Shown: positions 37,967 through 47,762, numbered from the stretch's first letter. The stretch is DNA of 64,000 nt from Verrucomicrobiota bacterium (GCA_023399155.1 JAEWQP010000003.1:62001-126000); one strand, 5' to 3'. Made by a program: numbers and translations. The notes: generated from the sequence alone by a model not told the origin.

Positions 37967-39022
37967 CTAATCGACGCCGCCGCTCGGGTTGAACATCCGG
38001 GAGCGCAGGCGGGCGTGGCGGATCAACGCCGCGTCCCGGAGTCCGGCACTCGTGGCGGCAGAGGGCGGTGCGTATTCAATGCGAAACCACGTGCCCCATA
38101 CGTTTGTGAGGGCCTCCATCGGCACAGGCTCCGAGGCAGGCTCGCCGTCGCCGGGTGGCTTCTGGACGAACCACTGCGGAAGCGAGAAATCCAGGACGAT
38201 CTCGTGGCTCGCACCCGGCTGGAGCACGCGAACGTGATCGTCGCGCACCGCGGGCGGTTCGCCGCGCGGCACCGGGACGTAGCTGCGGTCGCTGCGCATT
38301 TCCGCCTGGATCAGCCGGAACGAGCCCCCGTCGGGAAGATCGACGATCGCCAGCGGCGACTCCCCGTGGTTCTTGAGCCTCACCACCGCCCGCGAGACCC
38401 CCGGACGCGGCCGCACCGGGCCAACGGGCGTCGGTTCAACGGCCTCGCGCCTCTCGAAGCTGACCTCGATGCCGAGCGGTTCCCAGTGGTAGGCACGAAG
38501 GACGCCGATTCCGCCCGATCCGAGCGCCACCTCCGCGTTCACCGGCACGCCGACCCTCTCGTCGCGCGCCTTGCGCTCGAACTCCAGGGCGCGTCCCTGT
38601 TCCATGAACAACGCCTCGATCCCATAGCGCACATGCACGGCATATCCATCCAGCCACTTCACGCGGCCGCGGATGAAGAGACCCTGGTCCGGCTTGCGGT
38701 CGGTGAGCGCGATCACCGAGGCGATGCCGGCCTCATCGCGTTCCAGCACGGCGTAGACGCGCTGGTCGCGCCGATCGTGTGAGTAGCCCAGCCCGTTGCT
38801 GAACCAGGCCGCCACGCCGTCGCGGCAAAGCTCACGCGGCACGGACGAGATCTCGTAGTGGAGGCGCGCGTACTCCCCGCGCATCGGATCGTTCGGATCA
38901 ATGGGCGCGGTGCGCATGAGCACCGTGTCGCCGGTGCGCACGATCCACTCGCGCTGTCCCGCCATGAACGCGAGCGTGCCGATCTGCGCGGCCACGACTC
39001 CAAGGATCAACCACCGTTTCAT
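37967..39022 (-). CDS. GDYXXLXY domain protein
   Basis: 351 residues. An N-terminal hydrophobic segment (KRWLILGVVAAQIGTLAFM) is followed by MRTAPIDPNDPMRGEYARLH at about 36-55, with the family signature GEYARLHY (49-56; G-[DE]-Y-x-x-L-x-Y). The family is usually encoded next to DUF2157 membrane proteins, as here; the signature is thought to mark an extracytoplasmic domain. The rest is beta-rich (VAAWFSNGLGYSHDRRDQRV, LFIRGRVKWLDGYAVHVRYG, HEIVLDFSLPQWFVQKPP). Function unknown. The start is the ATG before the TM helix; it overlaps the DUF2157 stop by four bases. Confidence 0.85.
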   Translation of the reverse strand: MKRWLILGVVAAQIGTLAFMAGQREWIVRTGDTVLMRTAPIDPNDPMRGEYARLHYEISSVPRELCRDGVAAWFSNGLGYSHDRRDQRVYAVLERDEAGIASVIALTDRKPDQGLFIRGRVKWLDGYAVHVRYGIEALFMEQGRALEFERKARDERVGVPVNAEVALGSGGIGVLRAYHWEPLGIEVSFERREAVEPTPVGPVRPRPGVSRAVVRLKNHGESPLAIVDLPDGGSFRLIQAEMRSDRSYVPVPRGEPPAVRDDHVRVLQPGASHEIVLDFSLPQWFVQKPPGDGEPASEPVPMEALTNVWGTWFRIEYAPPSAATSAGLRDAALIRHARLRSRMFNPSGGVD

Positions 39023-40344
39023 GGGAGCGCCTCCTCTCCGCCCGTCCGCTCCAGGCGCATTTTCCTGTAGAAGAACCCCTCCGCAAAGAGCGCCCCACCG
39101 AAGAGAAGGAAGGCGAGCCCGCGCGCCGCAAGGCTGTCGAACAGGTCGAAATAGCGGGCGAACACCAGCAGGCCGAGGATGACCGAGCCCAGCACGACCG
39201 GGCGCAGCCGCCCTGCGCGACATCCGTCAACGATCCAGAGTGCGGATACGCAGAGCAGGATGAGGTTGAACACCGCCGCGATCAGGCCGGCATCGCGGTG
39301 CACGTCCAGGAGCACGGCACCGGCGACGCAGACCAGGGCAAGCGGGTAGAACCAGCCCTCGATCCGGCCGAAATGCCGCGGCTCCGAGGACGGCCGGAGG
39401 AGCACGGCGGTCCAGGCACCGAGCGCGAGGATGGACAGGGTCCATCGATAAGCGGCGGCCATCACGCCGAGGTCATGAGTCCGCGACGGCCGAAGCAGGT
39501 CATCGGCGAGGCCGGAAAAACTGAGCAGGTAGGCGCACACCACGAAGCCGAGGAGCCCGAAAAACCTCAGCACGCGAAGCATGCGTGCCGGCAGTTCCGC
39601 GCGCCCGAGTTCCGCGAGCGCGATCAGTCCGACGGAGACCGCCATGGCTGCGGCGAACCCCGCGCCCGCCCCGCCCCAGTGTGCTGCGTGCGCCACCAGC
39701 TGCACATACGCGCCGGCCAGTGTGACCGCGGCGAGGAGCGCGGAACGCAGGCGCCAGACAAGCCCGCCGAGCGCCGCGAGGAGCACGAGCATCACGAGGT
39801 CGGAAGGATTGTTGAACTCCCCCACTTCGACGGAGCCCCAGATGGTGAGCGCAGCAGTCGCGACGATCGCCTGTGGGATCGAGGGCAGGGCCCAGGCAAG
39901 CGCCAGCGCGCCAAGCCCCCAGACGAGAAACCCCGTCGGGAAATGCTCGTCGATGTTGTAGATCTGGGCGACGAGCCAGATGCCCGAGCCGAACAGCATG
40001 GTCCCCAGGACAAGGAGGCCCTCCCCGAGCATCATGCGCCAGTCGTGCTTCAGCCGGAAGTACGCGCCCGCGCCGTGGGCGGCGGTGATGGCGCCAAAGA
40101 CGATCGCGAGCTTCCCGACCTTGGGAATGGCCGACCAATTGTAGGCGAAGAGCAGGATCACGCCCAGACCGACGACGATCGCTCCGAGAGCAAAGAAGAC
40201 GATGAGTCCCCAGGAAAATCCCGCCGGAGCCTGCGCAGGAAGAGGATAGCGGGCGCGGAGGTTCGCCCCCTGGTCGGGCGTGATCACGCCGTCCGCCACC
40301 CAGCGCTCGATCTCGCCGGTGAGCCAGCGGTTGTGGGTATTCAT
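39019..40344 (-). CDS. DUF2157 membrane protein
   Basis: 441 residues with about 12 transmembrane helices. The N-terminal 30 residues form a soluble DUF2157 signature (HNRWLTGEIERWVADGVITP, then DQGANLRARYPLP), followed by many helices (SWGLIVFFALGAIVVGLGVI; FAYNWSAIPKVGKLAIVFGA). The N-terminal W-x-x-x-G-[IV]-I-T-x-x-Q and the YNW motif are diagnostic of the family. Its partner GDYXXLXY gene overlaps it by four bases (ATGA), a pairing seen in many genomes; the pair probably forms one inner-membrane complex of unknown function. Confidence 0.92.
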   Translation of the reverse strand: MNTHNRWLTGEIERWVADGVITPDQGANLRARYPLPAQAPAGFSWGLIVFFALGAIVVGLGVILLFAYNWSAIPKVGKLAIVFGAITAAHGAGAYFRLKHDWRMMLGEGLLVLGTMLFGSGIWLVAQIYNIDEHFPTGFLVWGLGALALAWALPSIPQAIVATAALTIWGSVEVGEFNNPSDLVMLVLLAALGGLVWRLRSALLAAVTLAGAYVQLVAHAAHWGGAGAGFAAAMAVSVGLIALAELGRAELPARMLRVLRFFGLLGFVVCAYLLSFSGLADDLLRPSRTHDLGVMAAAYRWTLSILALGAWTAVLLRPSSEPRHFGRIEGWFYPLALVCVAGAVLLDVHRDAGLIAAVFNLILLCVSALWIVDGCRAGRLRPVVLGSVILGLLVFARYFDLFDSLAARGLAFLLFGGALFAEGFFYRKMRLERTGGEEALP

Positions 40345-40460
40345 GTGGGTTCTACGCTCGTGGCGCCGCGCGCGTCGCGGTCACCCGGGCTCGCCAGATG
40401 ATGCTGAAGGCCCGCGTTCATGCGAGCCCCAAGAGTCAACACCGCGCGGTCCGCGGACCC

Positions 40461-41798
40461 TCACGGCACGGGGACGCGCCAATAACCCTGGGCGGAATCG
40501 CCGACCGGCACGGGCACGAGCCCGCGCTGCGCGGCACGCAATCCTTCGCGCACGAGTCGGCGAATGTCCCCCAGCACCGAGTGACTTTCCGCGAAATACG
40601 AATGCTCGAGAAAACTCGTATCCAGTCCGGAAGCATCGACGGTCTCGATTCCGGGCAGGACGGTGATGCCCGATTCCGAATCGCCGAGGCGCGGGTAACC
40701 GTGGACCTTGCGCGAGGCGAGCAGCGCCTTGTCGTGGGCCGAGACGTACAGTGTCACCTTCTCGCAACCGGAGATCAGCTTGGGGGCAATGTCCCGCTTG
40801 AACACATCGGCATCGACGTCGGGCGCCGTGAGGATGATCTCGCGAAAACGACCGCGCAGCTCCGGATGCTCCGTGAACACGCCCGTCACCGCACGCAGCA
40901 ACGCCCGGTTACCCATGGAGTGTGCGATGAGCGTGATCTCCCGTGCCCCCGATCGCGCCGCGTAGTCGACCAGGAAGGCCTTGAGGTTGGACTGGCTCCA
41001 TTCGACGTTGTTCTCATCGATCGTATACCCGTGGAGCGCGGCCTGCGAAGGCCAGCTGTAGAACACCGGAGCGCCAGGAAAACGAAGGTCAAAGGCGATC
41101 TGCGCGGTGCGTCGCGCCGCGTCGTCGAAGGACACGTTGTAGCCGTGCACGAAGAGAAACGAGGCGTCGGCGCCGCCGCGTGCCACAGTCGCGCGAATAT
41201 CGGAGAAGAAGAGGTCCGGATCGGTGACGGCGCGGTGCACGATCACCATGTGCCGGCGGGGATCCTCGTGGAACTCCAGGCGCCAGATGGACGGTCGCTC
41301 GATCGCACCGACCTCGTGTCCCTTCGGGATGCTCACATAAAGGCTGCCGTAGCTGAGCCCGGCGGCGCGATCGCCGCCATAGACGCCGTCCCCCGCGGCC
41401 TTGCGATCGGTGGCAAAGAACACGCGCACGAGTTCGAAGGGCGCGTCGTCTTCGACCGCGTTCCCACCCGTGACAGCCCGGCGGGCCTCGAGTTCGGCCT
41501 GGTGGCGTGCAGCCTGGTCCGCTTCCGCACGGGCGCGCTCGCGAAGGCTGGCTTCCATGCGCGCACGAGCCTCAGCCGCCCGACGGGCCTCCTGCTCATG
41601 GGGCACGGCTGGCGCGGCGGCGACAGGCGGGGGCGGAGGTGGGGGTGGCGGTGGCGGTGGCGGAAGGCTCGCCGACGAATCCGTGAGACGACATCCCCCC
41701 GCGAGTGCGGCAAAGACGATCACGATCGGAAGGAAGGAATCGTGCAGCCAACGAGAGACGCGGCAGGACGACCGGCGGGAGACCAGACGGGTTTTCAT
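40461..41798 (-). CDS. alpha/beta-hydrolase lipoprotein (DUF900 type) with proline tract
   Basis: 445 residues. Signal ending in lipobox LAGGC (about Cys36), then a run of 13 or 14 consecutive prolines (about 46-58) and a short Arg/Ala/Glu-rich helix (EQEARRAAEARARMEASLRE). The catalytic domain at about 135-440 has the DUF900/esterase-lipase pattern RVFFATDRKAAGDG, FLFVHGYNVSFDDAARRTAQ, YSWPSQAALHGYTIDENNVE, the serine motif LIAHSMGNRALLRA (Ser about 292) and acid ILTAPDVDADVF, with a His in the final part. A surface-exposed hydrolase lifted through the wall region by the proline and helical stalk is likely. A start five codons upstream is also possible. Confidence 0.87.
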   Translation of the reverse strand: MKTRLVSRRSSCRVSRWLHDSFLPIVIVFAALAGGCRLTDSSASLPPPPPPPPPPPPPVAAAPAVPHEQEARRAAEARARMEASLRERARAEADQAARHQAELEARRAVTGGNAVEDDAPFELVRVFFATDRKAAGDGVYGGDRAAGLSYGSLYVSIPKGHEVGAIERPSIWRLEFHEDPRRHMVIVHRAVTDPDLFFSDIRATVARGGADASFLFVHGYNVSFDDAARRTAQIAFDLRFPGAPVFYSWPSQAALHGYTIDENNVEWSQSNLKAFLVDYAARSGAREITLIAHSMGNRALLRAVTGVFTEHPELRGRFREIILTAPDVDADVFKRDIAPKLISGCEKVTLYVSAHDKALLASRKVHGYPRLGDSESGITVLPGIETVDASGLDTSFLEHSYFAESHSVLGDIRRLVREGLRAAQRGLVPVPVGDSAQGYWRVPVP

Positions 41799-41955
41799 CG
41801 GGGGAAGGTCCATACTCGGCACGCGGGGGAGAAACCTGAGCGGGAACGTATCGGCCCGAAGCGCGAGCGAGCCGCCCTGCAGCGGACGACGTGCCTCGTC
41901 GACCACTCAAGTACTCGAAAGTCGCGGACCGAAGCCGCCGGGAAACCGCCGGAGT

Positions 41956-44274
41956 TTACTCGGACGGATAGACCAGTACGCGATCGTGGACCAGGAGGAT
42001 GAGGTCGTTCTTCCCGTCGCCGGTGACATCGGCGATGACGGTCTCGCGCGGTTCCGCTCCCTGGCCGCCCCGCCGCTGCGCATGCGGGTCGGCTTCGAAC
42101 ACCCGGAAATGCAGCACGCTCTTGACCGTCAGGTCCTGACGCACGAGCACCTCGATGAGATTGGAGCGCGGATCGATCAGCACGAGGTCGCTGACGCCAT
42201 CGCCGTTGAGGTCGCCTGCAGCGACGTCCTCGTGCCGCACGTCCTTGAGATCGGTCTCGTAGGTGAAGAGGGTTTCCACGCCGAAGTCCGGCGCGCCCAC
42301 AGGCACCGACCAGAAGCGATCCTTGCCGAAGACCAGGATGTCTTCGCGTCCGTCGGCATTGAAATCCGCCTGCATGGCGCCGAGAAAGTCGATCCGACTG
42401 ACCGGGATTGCGTCAGTAAAAATGAATACGCCCTGGGCATTGCGCCTGAGCACCTGGAACTGGTCGGCCTTGCGATCGAGCAGGACGATCTCGCGGCCGC
42501 CGTCGCCGTCGGCGTCGACCGCGAACGTCGCGACCACCTCGGAGGTGGGTTCGCGCGCGTTGAACTGATCCACGACCTGCAGCGTGCCGGTGGCGTCGAG
42601 CCGCAGGATGCGGGCGTAGCCGCTGCCAGCCACAAGCATCTCAGCCTTTCCGTCGCCATCCACATCCGCGAGGGAGAGCGCGGACGGGTCGAGTCCGTCG
42701 ACAAGCCCCTTCCGGTATCCTGCCGTGCCGGAAATGTCCGCGAACGCGCCCTCGGCATCCTGCACCAGCAGACGCATGGGCTCGAACGGGATGAATACTG
42801 CGAGATCCGTGCGTCCATCCTGGTTGGCATCCAGCAGCCGGATCGCGCGCGGGTCCGTCTTTAATCCGGCGAGTTCGACGGAAGCGTGCACGGCACCCTC
42901 GGCACCCGCGTGGGCGATGAAGTCGATCCGGCGCTTGCCAGCTTCCTCGAGGGCGACGGCCAGCACGACCTTGCCTCCCGCACCGAGCGATCCCGCGTCA
43001 AGCGCGACGGGCTTGCCCTTCGTCGCAAGCGGCTGCGGGTAACTCAGGCGTCCGCCCTCCGTGAAACGCGCCACGCCCACGGTCTGCTCCTTCGGGCTGC
43101 CGACGAAGATCTCGCTGCGGCCGTCGCCGTCCCAATCGGCCGCCGCCAGCGCGCGCCCATCCGGCAGCGACGGGAAGGGCTTCCCCTCGCCGAGTTCGCC
43201 GGCGCTGTTCTGGAAATGCACGAAGACCTGGGCGCTGTCGGGGGTGGCGATGGCCAGGTCGAGGCGCTTGTCGCCGTCGACGTCCGCGACGGCATAGGCG
43301 GGCGCGGTCTTTGCCACCATGGGCAGGGAATAGACGCGCGGTTTCAGGGTGCCGAGCGCGCCTTCAGGACGCACGCCCGGCTCGAGTGCCAGCACGGAAA
43401 GCATGCCCGTCTGGTTCTGCATGTAGGCGAGACCCGGAGACTTTCCCTCGCGCGGCAGTTTCTGATAGGTCGAACGGGCGATCTCGATGCGGTAGGCGAG
43501 TTCCGGCCCGAAGGTCGAATCCGTTTGTTGGAGACGCACGCGCAGCCCGTCCCGGCGGCCGCTGGCCATGTAGACAAGATCGCGCCGGCCATCGCCGTTG
43601 AGGTCGGTCTCGTCGAGCGACCAGCAGGGATCGTCCGCCAGCGCGTAGCGCTCCGGCACGCCAAGCCCTCCCTTCTCGTCCTGCCGGAGCACGACGAGTT
43701 CCTTCTGCAGGATCACCACGAGGTCGTTGCGGTTGTCGGCGTCGAGGTCGGCGATGCGGAGCGTGGTGAGAAACTGCAGGGGCTTGCCGAGGTCGATGAC
43801 GCGTTTCTCGTCCCAGCCGCCGTCGGAGGACTGGTAGCGGATCGTGAGCACGTCGGGATCGCCGGTGTAGACGAGGTCGCGCCGGCCGTCGCCGTTGAGG
43901 TCGCCGGCGGCGAGGTCGTAGACCGTGATGCCCGTGGTGAGGGGTCGTTTCTCGAAACGCGCATCCTCGACCTCAGGCTCCCAGCGGTTGGTCGCGACGC
44001 GACGCGGGGTGGAGCGCGGCTGCGCGTCGGGATTGCGTTGATACAGGAGCTCGATGCGCGAGCGGTCGTTGTTGATCAGGGCGACGTCGTTGCGGCCGTC
44101 GCCGTCCAGATCGGTGGCGAGGAGCCCGCGCGTGTTCCAGTCGAGTTTGACCACCTCCGGGCGGTTCAGCACGGGCGCGGCGGGCGCCTCGGGCTCGTCA
44201 GCGCGGACCGGGCCCGCCGCCAGGGCGGCGGCGAGCGCACAGAAGACGAGGCGGCGGGGCGCCTCAGCGGCCAT
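41956..44274 (-). CDS. exported VCBS/FG-GAP repeat protein
   Basis: 772 residues with a signal peptide (MAAEAPRRLVFCALAAALAA, cleaved near VRA-DEP). The mature protein is a chain of FG-GAP/VCBS-type calcium-binding beta-propeller repeats, visible as repeated DLDGDGRNDVALI, DLNGDGRRDLVYT, DLDADNRNDLVVI, DLNGDGRRDLVYM, DVDGDKRLDLAIA, DWDGDGRSEIFVG, DVDGDGKAEMLVA and a last DVTGDGKNDLILL. At least ten blades are seen, so probably two propellers. No catalytic domain. Such proteins are secreted or surface-attached and bind ligands or carbohydrates. It overlaps the upstream gene by 11 bases, so both are co-translated. Confidence 0.92.
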   Translation of the reverse strand: MAAEAPRRLVFCALAAALAAGPVRADEPEAPAAPVLNRPEVVKLDWNTRGLLATDLDGDGRNDVALINNDRSRIELLYQRNPDAQPRSTPRRVATNRWEPEVEDARFEKRPLTTGITVYDLAAGDLNGDGRRDLVYTGDPDVLTIRYQSSDGGWDEKRVIDLGKPLQFLTTLRIADLDADNRNDLVVILQKELVVLRQDEKGGLGVPERYALADDPCWSLDETDLNGDGRRDLVYMASGRRDGLRVRLQQTDSTFGPELAYRIEIARSTYQKLPREGKSPGLAYMQNQTGMLSVLALEPGVRPEGALGTLKPRVYSLPMVAKTAPAYAVADVDGDKRLDLAIATPDSAQVFVHFQNSAGELGEGKPFPSLPDGRALAAADWDGDGRSEIFVGSPKEQTVGVARFTEGGRLSYPQPLATKGKPVALDAGSLGAGGKVVLAVALEEAGKRRIDFIAHAGAEGAVHASVELAGLKTDPRAIRLLDANQDGRTDLAVFIPFEPMRLLVQDAEGAFADISGTAGYRKGLVDGLDPSALSLADVDGDGKAEMLVAGSGYARILRLDATGTLQVVDQFNAREPTSEVVATFAVDADGDGGREIVLLDRKADQFQVLRRNAQGVFIFTDAIPVSRIDFLGAMQADFNADGREDILVFGKDRFWSVPVGAPDFGVETLFTYETDLKDVRHEDVAAGDLNGDGVSDLVLIDPRSNLIEVLVRQDLTVKSVLHFRVFEADPHAQRRGGQGAEPRETVIADVTGDGKNDLILLVHDRVLVYPSE

Positions 44275-46081
44275 GATCCATCTTGAGAATGAGGTGGAAT
44301 CCATTCGGGCTTCGGTAGAGTCCACGGGAGGCCATCGACCAGTACTTGGCGATCGTCTCGGGCGACGGGCGTGCCGACGGGTCGACCATGGTCGCCAGCG
44401 GATTGGCTGTTCCCTCACCCTCCTCGTCGACCGGCGCTCCGGCCGTCGCAGCGGTGGCAGCCTGCTGCGCCACGAAATCGACCACGAGCCCGAGCATCCG
44501 GCCCATGTCGGCGACCAGGATGGAGCTCGCACCGTCGGGCAGCGCGCTGAGGGCCTTGGCGACCCCCGGTTTCTTCCAGAACGAGCGGGCGTTGTCGCCC
44601 TGCAGTCCCTGGATGGCCGACTCGACCATCGCGGGTCCGCCCGTCACGAAGAGCAGGTAGCCGCGCGTGATGGAGTAGGAGAAGGACTTGCCGGTGGGGA
44701 GGGCCATCGTGCGGATGGTCTCACCCAGGTATTCGCGGGTCTGCATCATCTGCCCGAGCGGCGTGGCCCCCATGAGCGCGTCGATCGCCCCCTGAAAGGC
44801 GGTGGGATTGGCAAGGGAGATTCCGACGAACTGGTCGAGCGGCTGATCCGGCGAGGCCGGACCGGCGGGCACGGCGTATCCACTGACCATGACGTCGCCG
44901 AAGCTGCCGAAGATGTCGCGCTCGAGGTCGATCTTGAGCTGCGCGTTCGTGCCCATGATCTGCTGCCGCACCATGCCATGGATGGCGGGACTGACCTCGG
45001 CGACCGTGTTCATCAGGGCGTTGTAGGCCTGCGTGAGGCTGAAGTTGTCGACGCCGGCATAGACCCACGTGTCGGGAATGAAGTCGGGCCGGGCGACGGG
45101 CGGCTCGCCCACCGCGGCCAGGCGGAGCAGGCCGCGCTGCTCGGTCCAGATGAGGTCGCCCTCGATCACGGTCTCGCGTTCGCCGAAGGTGACGGACGAG
45201 TCGAGGCTGCGCAGCGCGTCCAGGCCGAGGGTGTGGAAAAGCCCCTGGGGCGTGAGGCCGAGCTGGGCGAGCTTGGCCGCCGGGCCGGTGGGATTGCCCT
45301 CCTCGTCGGTCTGACCGGACGTGCTCTCGAGCATGGAGACGATCATCGAGACCATGCTGTCGAGGCCGACGTGCATGACCAAGTGCGTGTCGGGAGATTT
45401 CCGATACAGTCCGGCGATCGCCGGGTGGTCGGCGATCGCATCGGCCACGCCGCCCTTCTTGATCGCCACGATCGCCTCCTGCAGGGCGGACTTGGGCTCG
45501 CCGACCATGAACACGCCGGAGACGATCGCCCACGCCTGCTTCTCCACGCGTGCCCCATCCTCCTCGTTTATCGTCACGTGGAGAGTCTCGCCTTGAAACT
45601 CCTCCTCGACCTCCGACTCGCCCTCCTTGCGCACATCCTTCGCGGCGCCGGCGACCAGGCTCTGGACCTTCGCGGCGGAATCACCGCAATCGATGGCGAA
45701 AAGCATCTGCGGCTCGGTCTTGCCCTCGCTGCCGCCGAGCGGACCGAAATCCTTGATCGCGAACAGGGCCTCGCCGCTGAAGAGCGCAAAAAACTCCTCG
45801 GGGGACATGCCCGTGTCCTTGCGCAAGCGGGCGCCGAAGCTGTCCTCGCCCTCATTCATGGACGCGAGCATCGGCGCGAGGAAGCGCCGGATCTCGGGGT
45901 CCTGCCAGGCGCGGGCATGGCTGCTGCCTTCCCAGCCGGCGCGAAGATCGGCGATGCTGCGCACGTGAACGACCACGGGTGCCGTGGCGGGGACGAGGCG
46001 GGTCAGCTGGGGCGCGGCCGTGACGGCGGCAACGGGTGCGAACAGCGAAGCGAGAACAACTCCGAGGTGGAAGCGTTTCAT
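44264..46081 (-). CDS. exported DUF3352-like protein
   Basis: 605 residues. Signal peptide MKRFHLGVVLASLFAPVAAV, cleaved near TAA-PQLT. The opening of the mature protein (VPATAPVVVHVRSIADLRAG) resembles the start of DUF3352-like secreted proteins ('lPadt.lyv.v.d...l'). The rest alternates beta strands and helices in a two-fold pattern, e.g. LFAIKDFGPLGGSEGK, AWAIVSGVFMVGEPKSALQE, VIEGDLIWTEQRGLLRLAAV, KSFSYSITRGYLLFVTGGPA. It ends in ILKMDHGR and has an acidic low-complexity stretch near 555. No enzyme motif. Between the protease gene and the VCBS gene, all minus strand; an operon of secreted proteins is likely. Confidence 0.8.
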   Translation of the reverse strand: MKRFHLGVVLASLFAPVAAVTAAPQLTRLVPATAPVVVHVRSIADLRAGWEGSSHARAWQDPEIRRFLAPMLASMNEGEDSFGARLRKDTGMSPEEFFALFSGEALFAIKDFGPLGGSEGKTEPQMLFAIDCGDSAAKVQSLVAGAAKDVRKEGESEVEEEFQGETLHVTINEEDGARVEKQAWAIVSGVFMVGEPKSALQEAIVAIKKGGVADAIADHPAIAGLYRKSPDTHLVMHVGLDSMVSMIVSMLESTSGQTDEEGNPTGPAAKLAQLGLTPQGLFHTLGLDALRSLDSSVTFGERETVIEGDLIWTEQRGLLRLAAVGEPPVARPDFIPDTWVYAGVDNFSLTQAYNALMNTVAEVSPAIHGMVRQQIMGTNAQLKIDLERDIFGSFGDVMVSGYAVPAGPASPDQPLDQFVGISLANPTAFQGAIDALMGATPLGQMMQTREYLGETIRTMALPTGKSFSYSITRGYLLFVTGGPAMVESAIQGLQGDNARSFWKKPGVAKALSALPDGASSILVADMGRMLGLVVDFVAQQAATAATAGAPVDEEGEGTANPLATMVDPSARPSPETIAKYWSMASRGLYRSPNGFHLILKMDHGR

Positions 46082-46243
46082 GGGATCAGGAACGACAGAG
46101 GTGAGGGTGCAGGGAGGAGCGCCCCGCGGGGAGGCGCCTGGAACCGGCGTTCAGCAAGGAGCCAAACGGATCCGCGCCCGAGGTCGAACACCAAGGTGTG
46201 CACCCCGACCGGCTGGCCCGGGCGCTCGCGGACGGCGATGGAT

Positions 46244-47194
46244 TCACTCGGGCTGGGTTGCGCGCACCGGGCGGGGCGGATCGAGGTAGCGGAAGCCGGC
46301 GTTGGGATTGCGCGTGTCGAAGGCGAAGGCATCGCGGTTGCGCAGGAAGGCCTTGAGCGTGGCGGAGGGGATGGCGAAGTTCACGCCCTCCACGCCCACC
46401 ATCATCGCCTTCATGTTGTTCACGCCGACGATCTCGCCGCGCAGGTTGAAGAGGGGCCCGCCTGAGTTGCCCGGGTTGATCTGCGTGGTGGTCTGGATGT
46501 AGAGCTGGCCGCCGAGCGGGCGGTTCTTGAGGCTCACGATGCCCTGGCTGACGGTGCGCTCGAGCCCGAGCGGGCTGCCGATGGCAAACACGGTCTCGCC
46601 GCCCTCGATCACCTGGGAATCGCCGATCGGGGCGGAGACGAACTGGCGTTTGTCGGGCGTCTCGATTTTGAGCAGCGCCAGGTCGAGCCGCGGGTCGAGC
46701 GCGAGGATGCGCACGTCGGAAAACTGCGACTTCTCCTGCGTGTCTCCGCCGCGCTCATACACGGTCACCGTGATGTCGTACTCGCCCGCGATCACGTGCT
46801 CGTTGGTGACGATGTAGCCGTCGGGATGAATGACGAAACCCGAACCGAGCCCGGATGGGGTGCGGATCTGGACGACCGCAGCGCCGAGCCGGCCGACGTT
46901 CTCCTGGACCGTCGTTACCGGCGGGCTGACGACCGTTCGAAAAAGCGCGTCGCCGGCGACTTCGGACCCGCGCTCAGCCGGTTCCGAGCCTCGCGCGACA
47001 ATGCGCACGATCTCACCGGCCGGAATCGAGACGACCGTGAACCCGAGATCGATGACCACGCGTTCGGTGCGCCGGTCGAGCACCTCGCCGACGATCTCGG
47101 CGCCATTCTTCAGCTGCACGGTCATCACCGCCGCCTGCACCGAACCGGTCAGCAGCGCGGCCGCGAGGGCCAACGGGATCAGGACGCGTCTCAT
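46244..47194 (-). CDS. trypsin-like serine protease, HtrA-related without PDZ
   Basis: 316 residues. Signal peptide MRRVLIPLALAAALLTGSVQ, then a small beta domain (about 22-68) with VQLKNGAEIVGEVLDRRTER, like an SH3 or Sm-type fold. The protease domain at about 95-300 has a full triad: His133 in DGYIVTNEHV, Asp171 in LDPRLDLALLKI, Ser244 in INPGNSGGPLFNLRGEIVGV. The chain ends after the catalytic domain with about 30 more residues (FRYLDPPRPVRATQPE), so there is no PDZ domain, unlike DegP/DegS. It should be a periplasmic or secreted quality-control protease. Compare the protease-like domain lacking these residues at 26730. Confidence 0.93.
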   Translation of the reverse strand: MRRVLIPLALAAALLTGSVQAAVMTVQLKNGAEIVGEVLDRRTERVVIDLGFTVVSIPAGEIVRIVARGSEPAERGSEVAGDALFRTVVSPPVTTVQENVGRLGAAVVQIRTPSGLGSGFVIHPDGYIVTNEHVIAGEYDITVTVYERGGDTQEKSQFSDVRILALDPRLDLALLKIETPDKRQFVSAPIGDSQVIEGGETVFAIGSPLGLERTVSQGIVSLKNRPLGGQLYIQTTTQINPGNSGGPLFNLRGEIVGVNNMKAMMVGVEGVNFAIPSATLKAFLRNRDAFAFDTRNPNAGFRYLDPPRPVRATQPE

Positions 47195-47339
47195 CAGTCC
47201 CCACGCTGGCGGACTGGCCGACGGCGTCAAGCGGTCGGCCGCCGGCTCCCCTCCGACAGGCCCCTGGTCGCGCTGCATCCAGCCCTTGCCGGGCGCCGGC
47301 TCCGGTCGGTCCAGCTGCAGGCACCCGGGATCTCCGCGC

Positions 47340-47762
47340 TCAGGCGAAGATCTCGTTGGGCGCGAAGAAGCGCGCGATCTCGGCCAGGCCATTGGCCGGG
47401 CTGTCAGAGGCATGCACCACATTCACCATCATATCGGTGCCAAAATCGCCCCGAATAGTGCCCTTCGGCGCTTTCTTCGAGTCTGTCGGTCCGAGCAGAT
47501 CGCGCACCTTGTTCACCACCCCTTCCCCTTCCAGGGCCATGACGATCACGGGCCGGCGGCTCATGAACGCCTCGATCTCCGGGTAAAACGGCTTGGAGGC
47601 GACGTGCGCGTAATGCTCGCGCAACTGCGCCGGTTGCAGGCGCGTCATTTTGCAGCCGATCACGTCGAAGCCGGCCGCCTCGAAGCGGGCGAGCACTGCG
47701 CCGACGTGGCGGTTTTCCATGCAGTCGGGCTTGAAGATGATGAGGGAGCGTTCCTTGGACAT
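47340..47762 (-). CDS. ndk: nucleoside diphosphate kinase
   Basis: 140 residues, standard length. Balances NTP and NDP pools by a phospho-histidine ping-pong mechanism. N-terminal ERSLIIFKPDCMENRHVGAV (4-23), KPFYPEIEAFMSRRPVIVMA, and the phosphorylated His117 in NVVHASDSPANGLAEI. The ATG before SKERSL matches the family N-terminus; an in-frame ATG 17 codons upstream would add an unusual leader. It also supports nucleotide salvage elsewhere in the window. Confidence 0.96.
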   Translation of the reverse strand: MSKERSLIIFKPDCMENRHVGAVLARFEAAGFDVIGCKMTRLQPAQLREHYAHVASKPFYPEIEAFMSRRPVIVMALEGEGVVNKVRDLLGPTDSKKAPKGTIRGDFGTDMMVNVVHASDSPANGLAEIARFFAPNEIFA

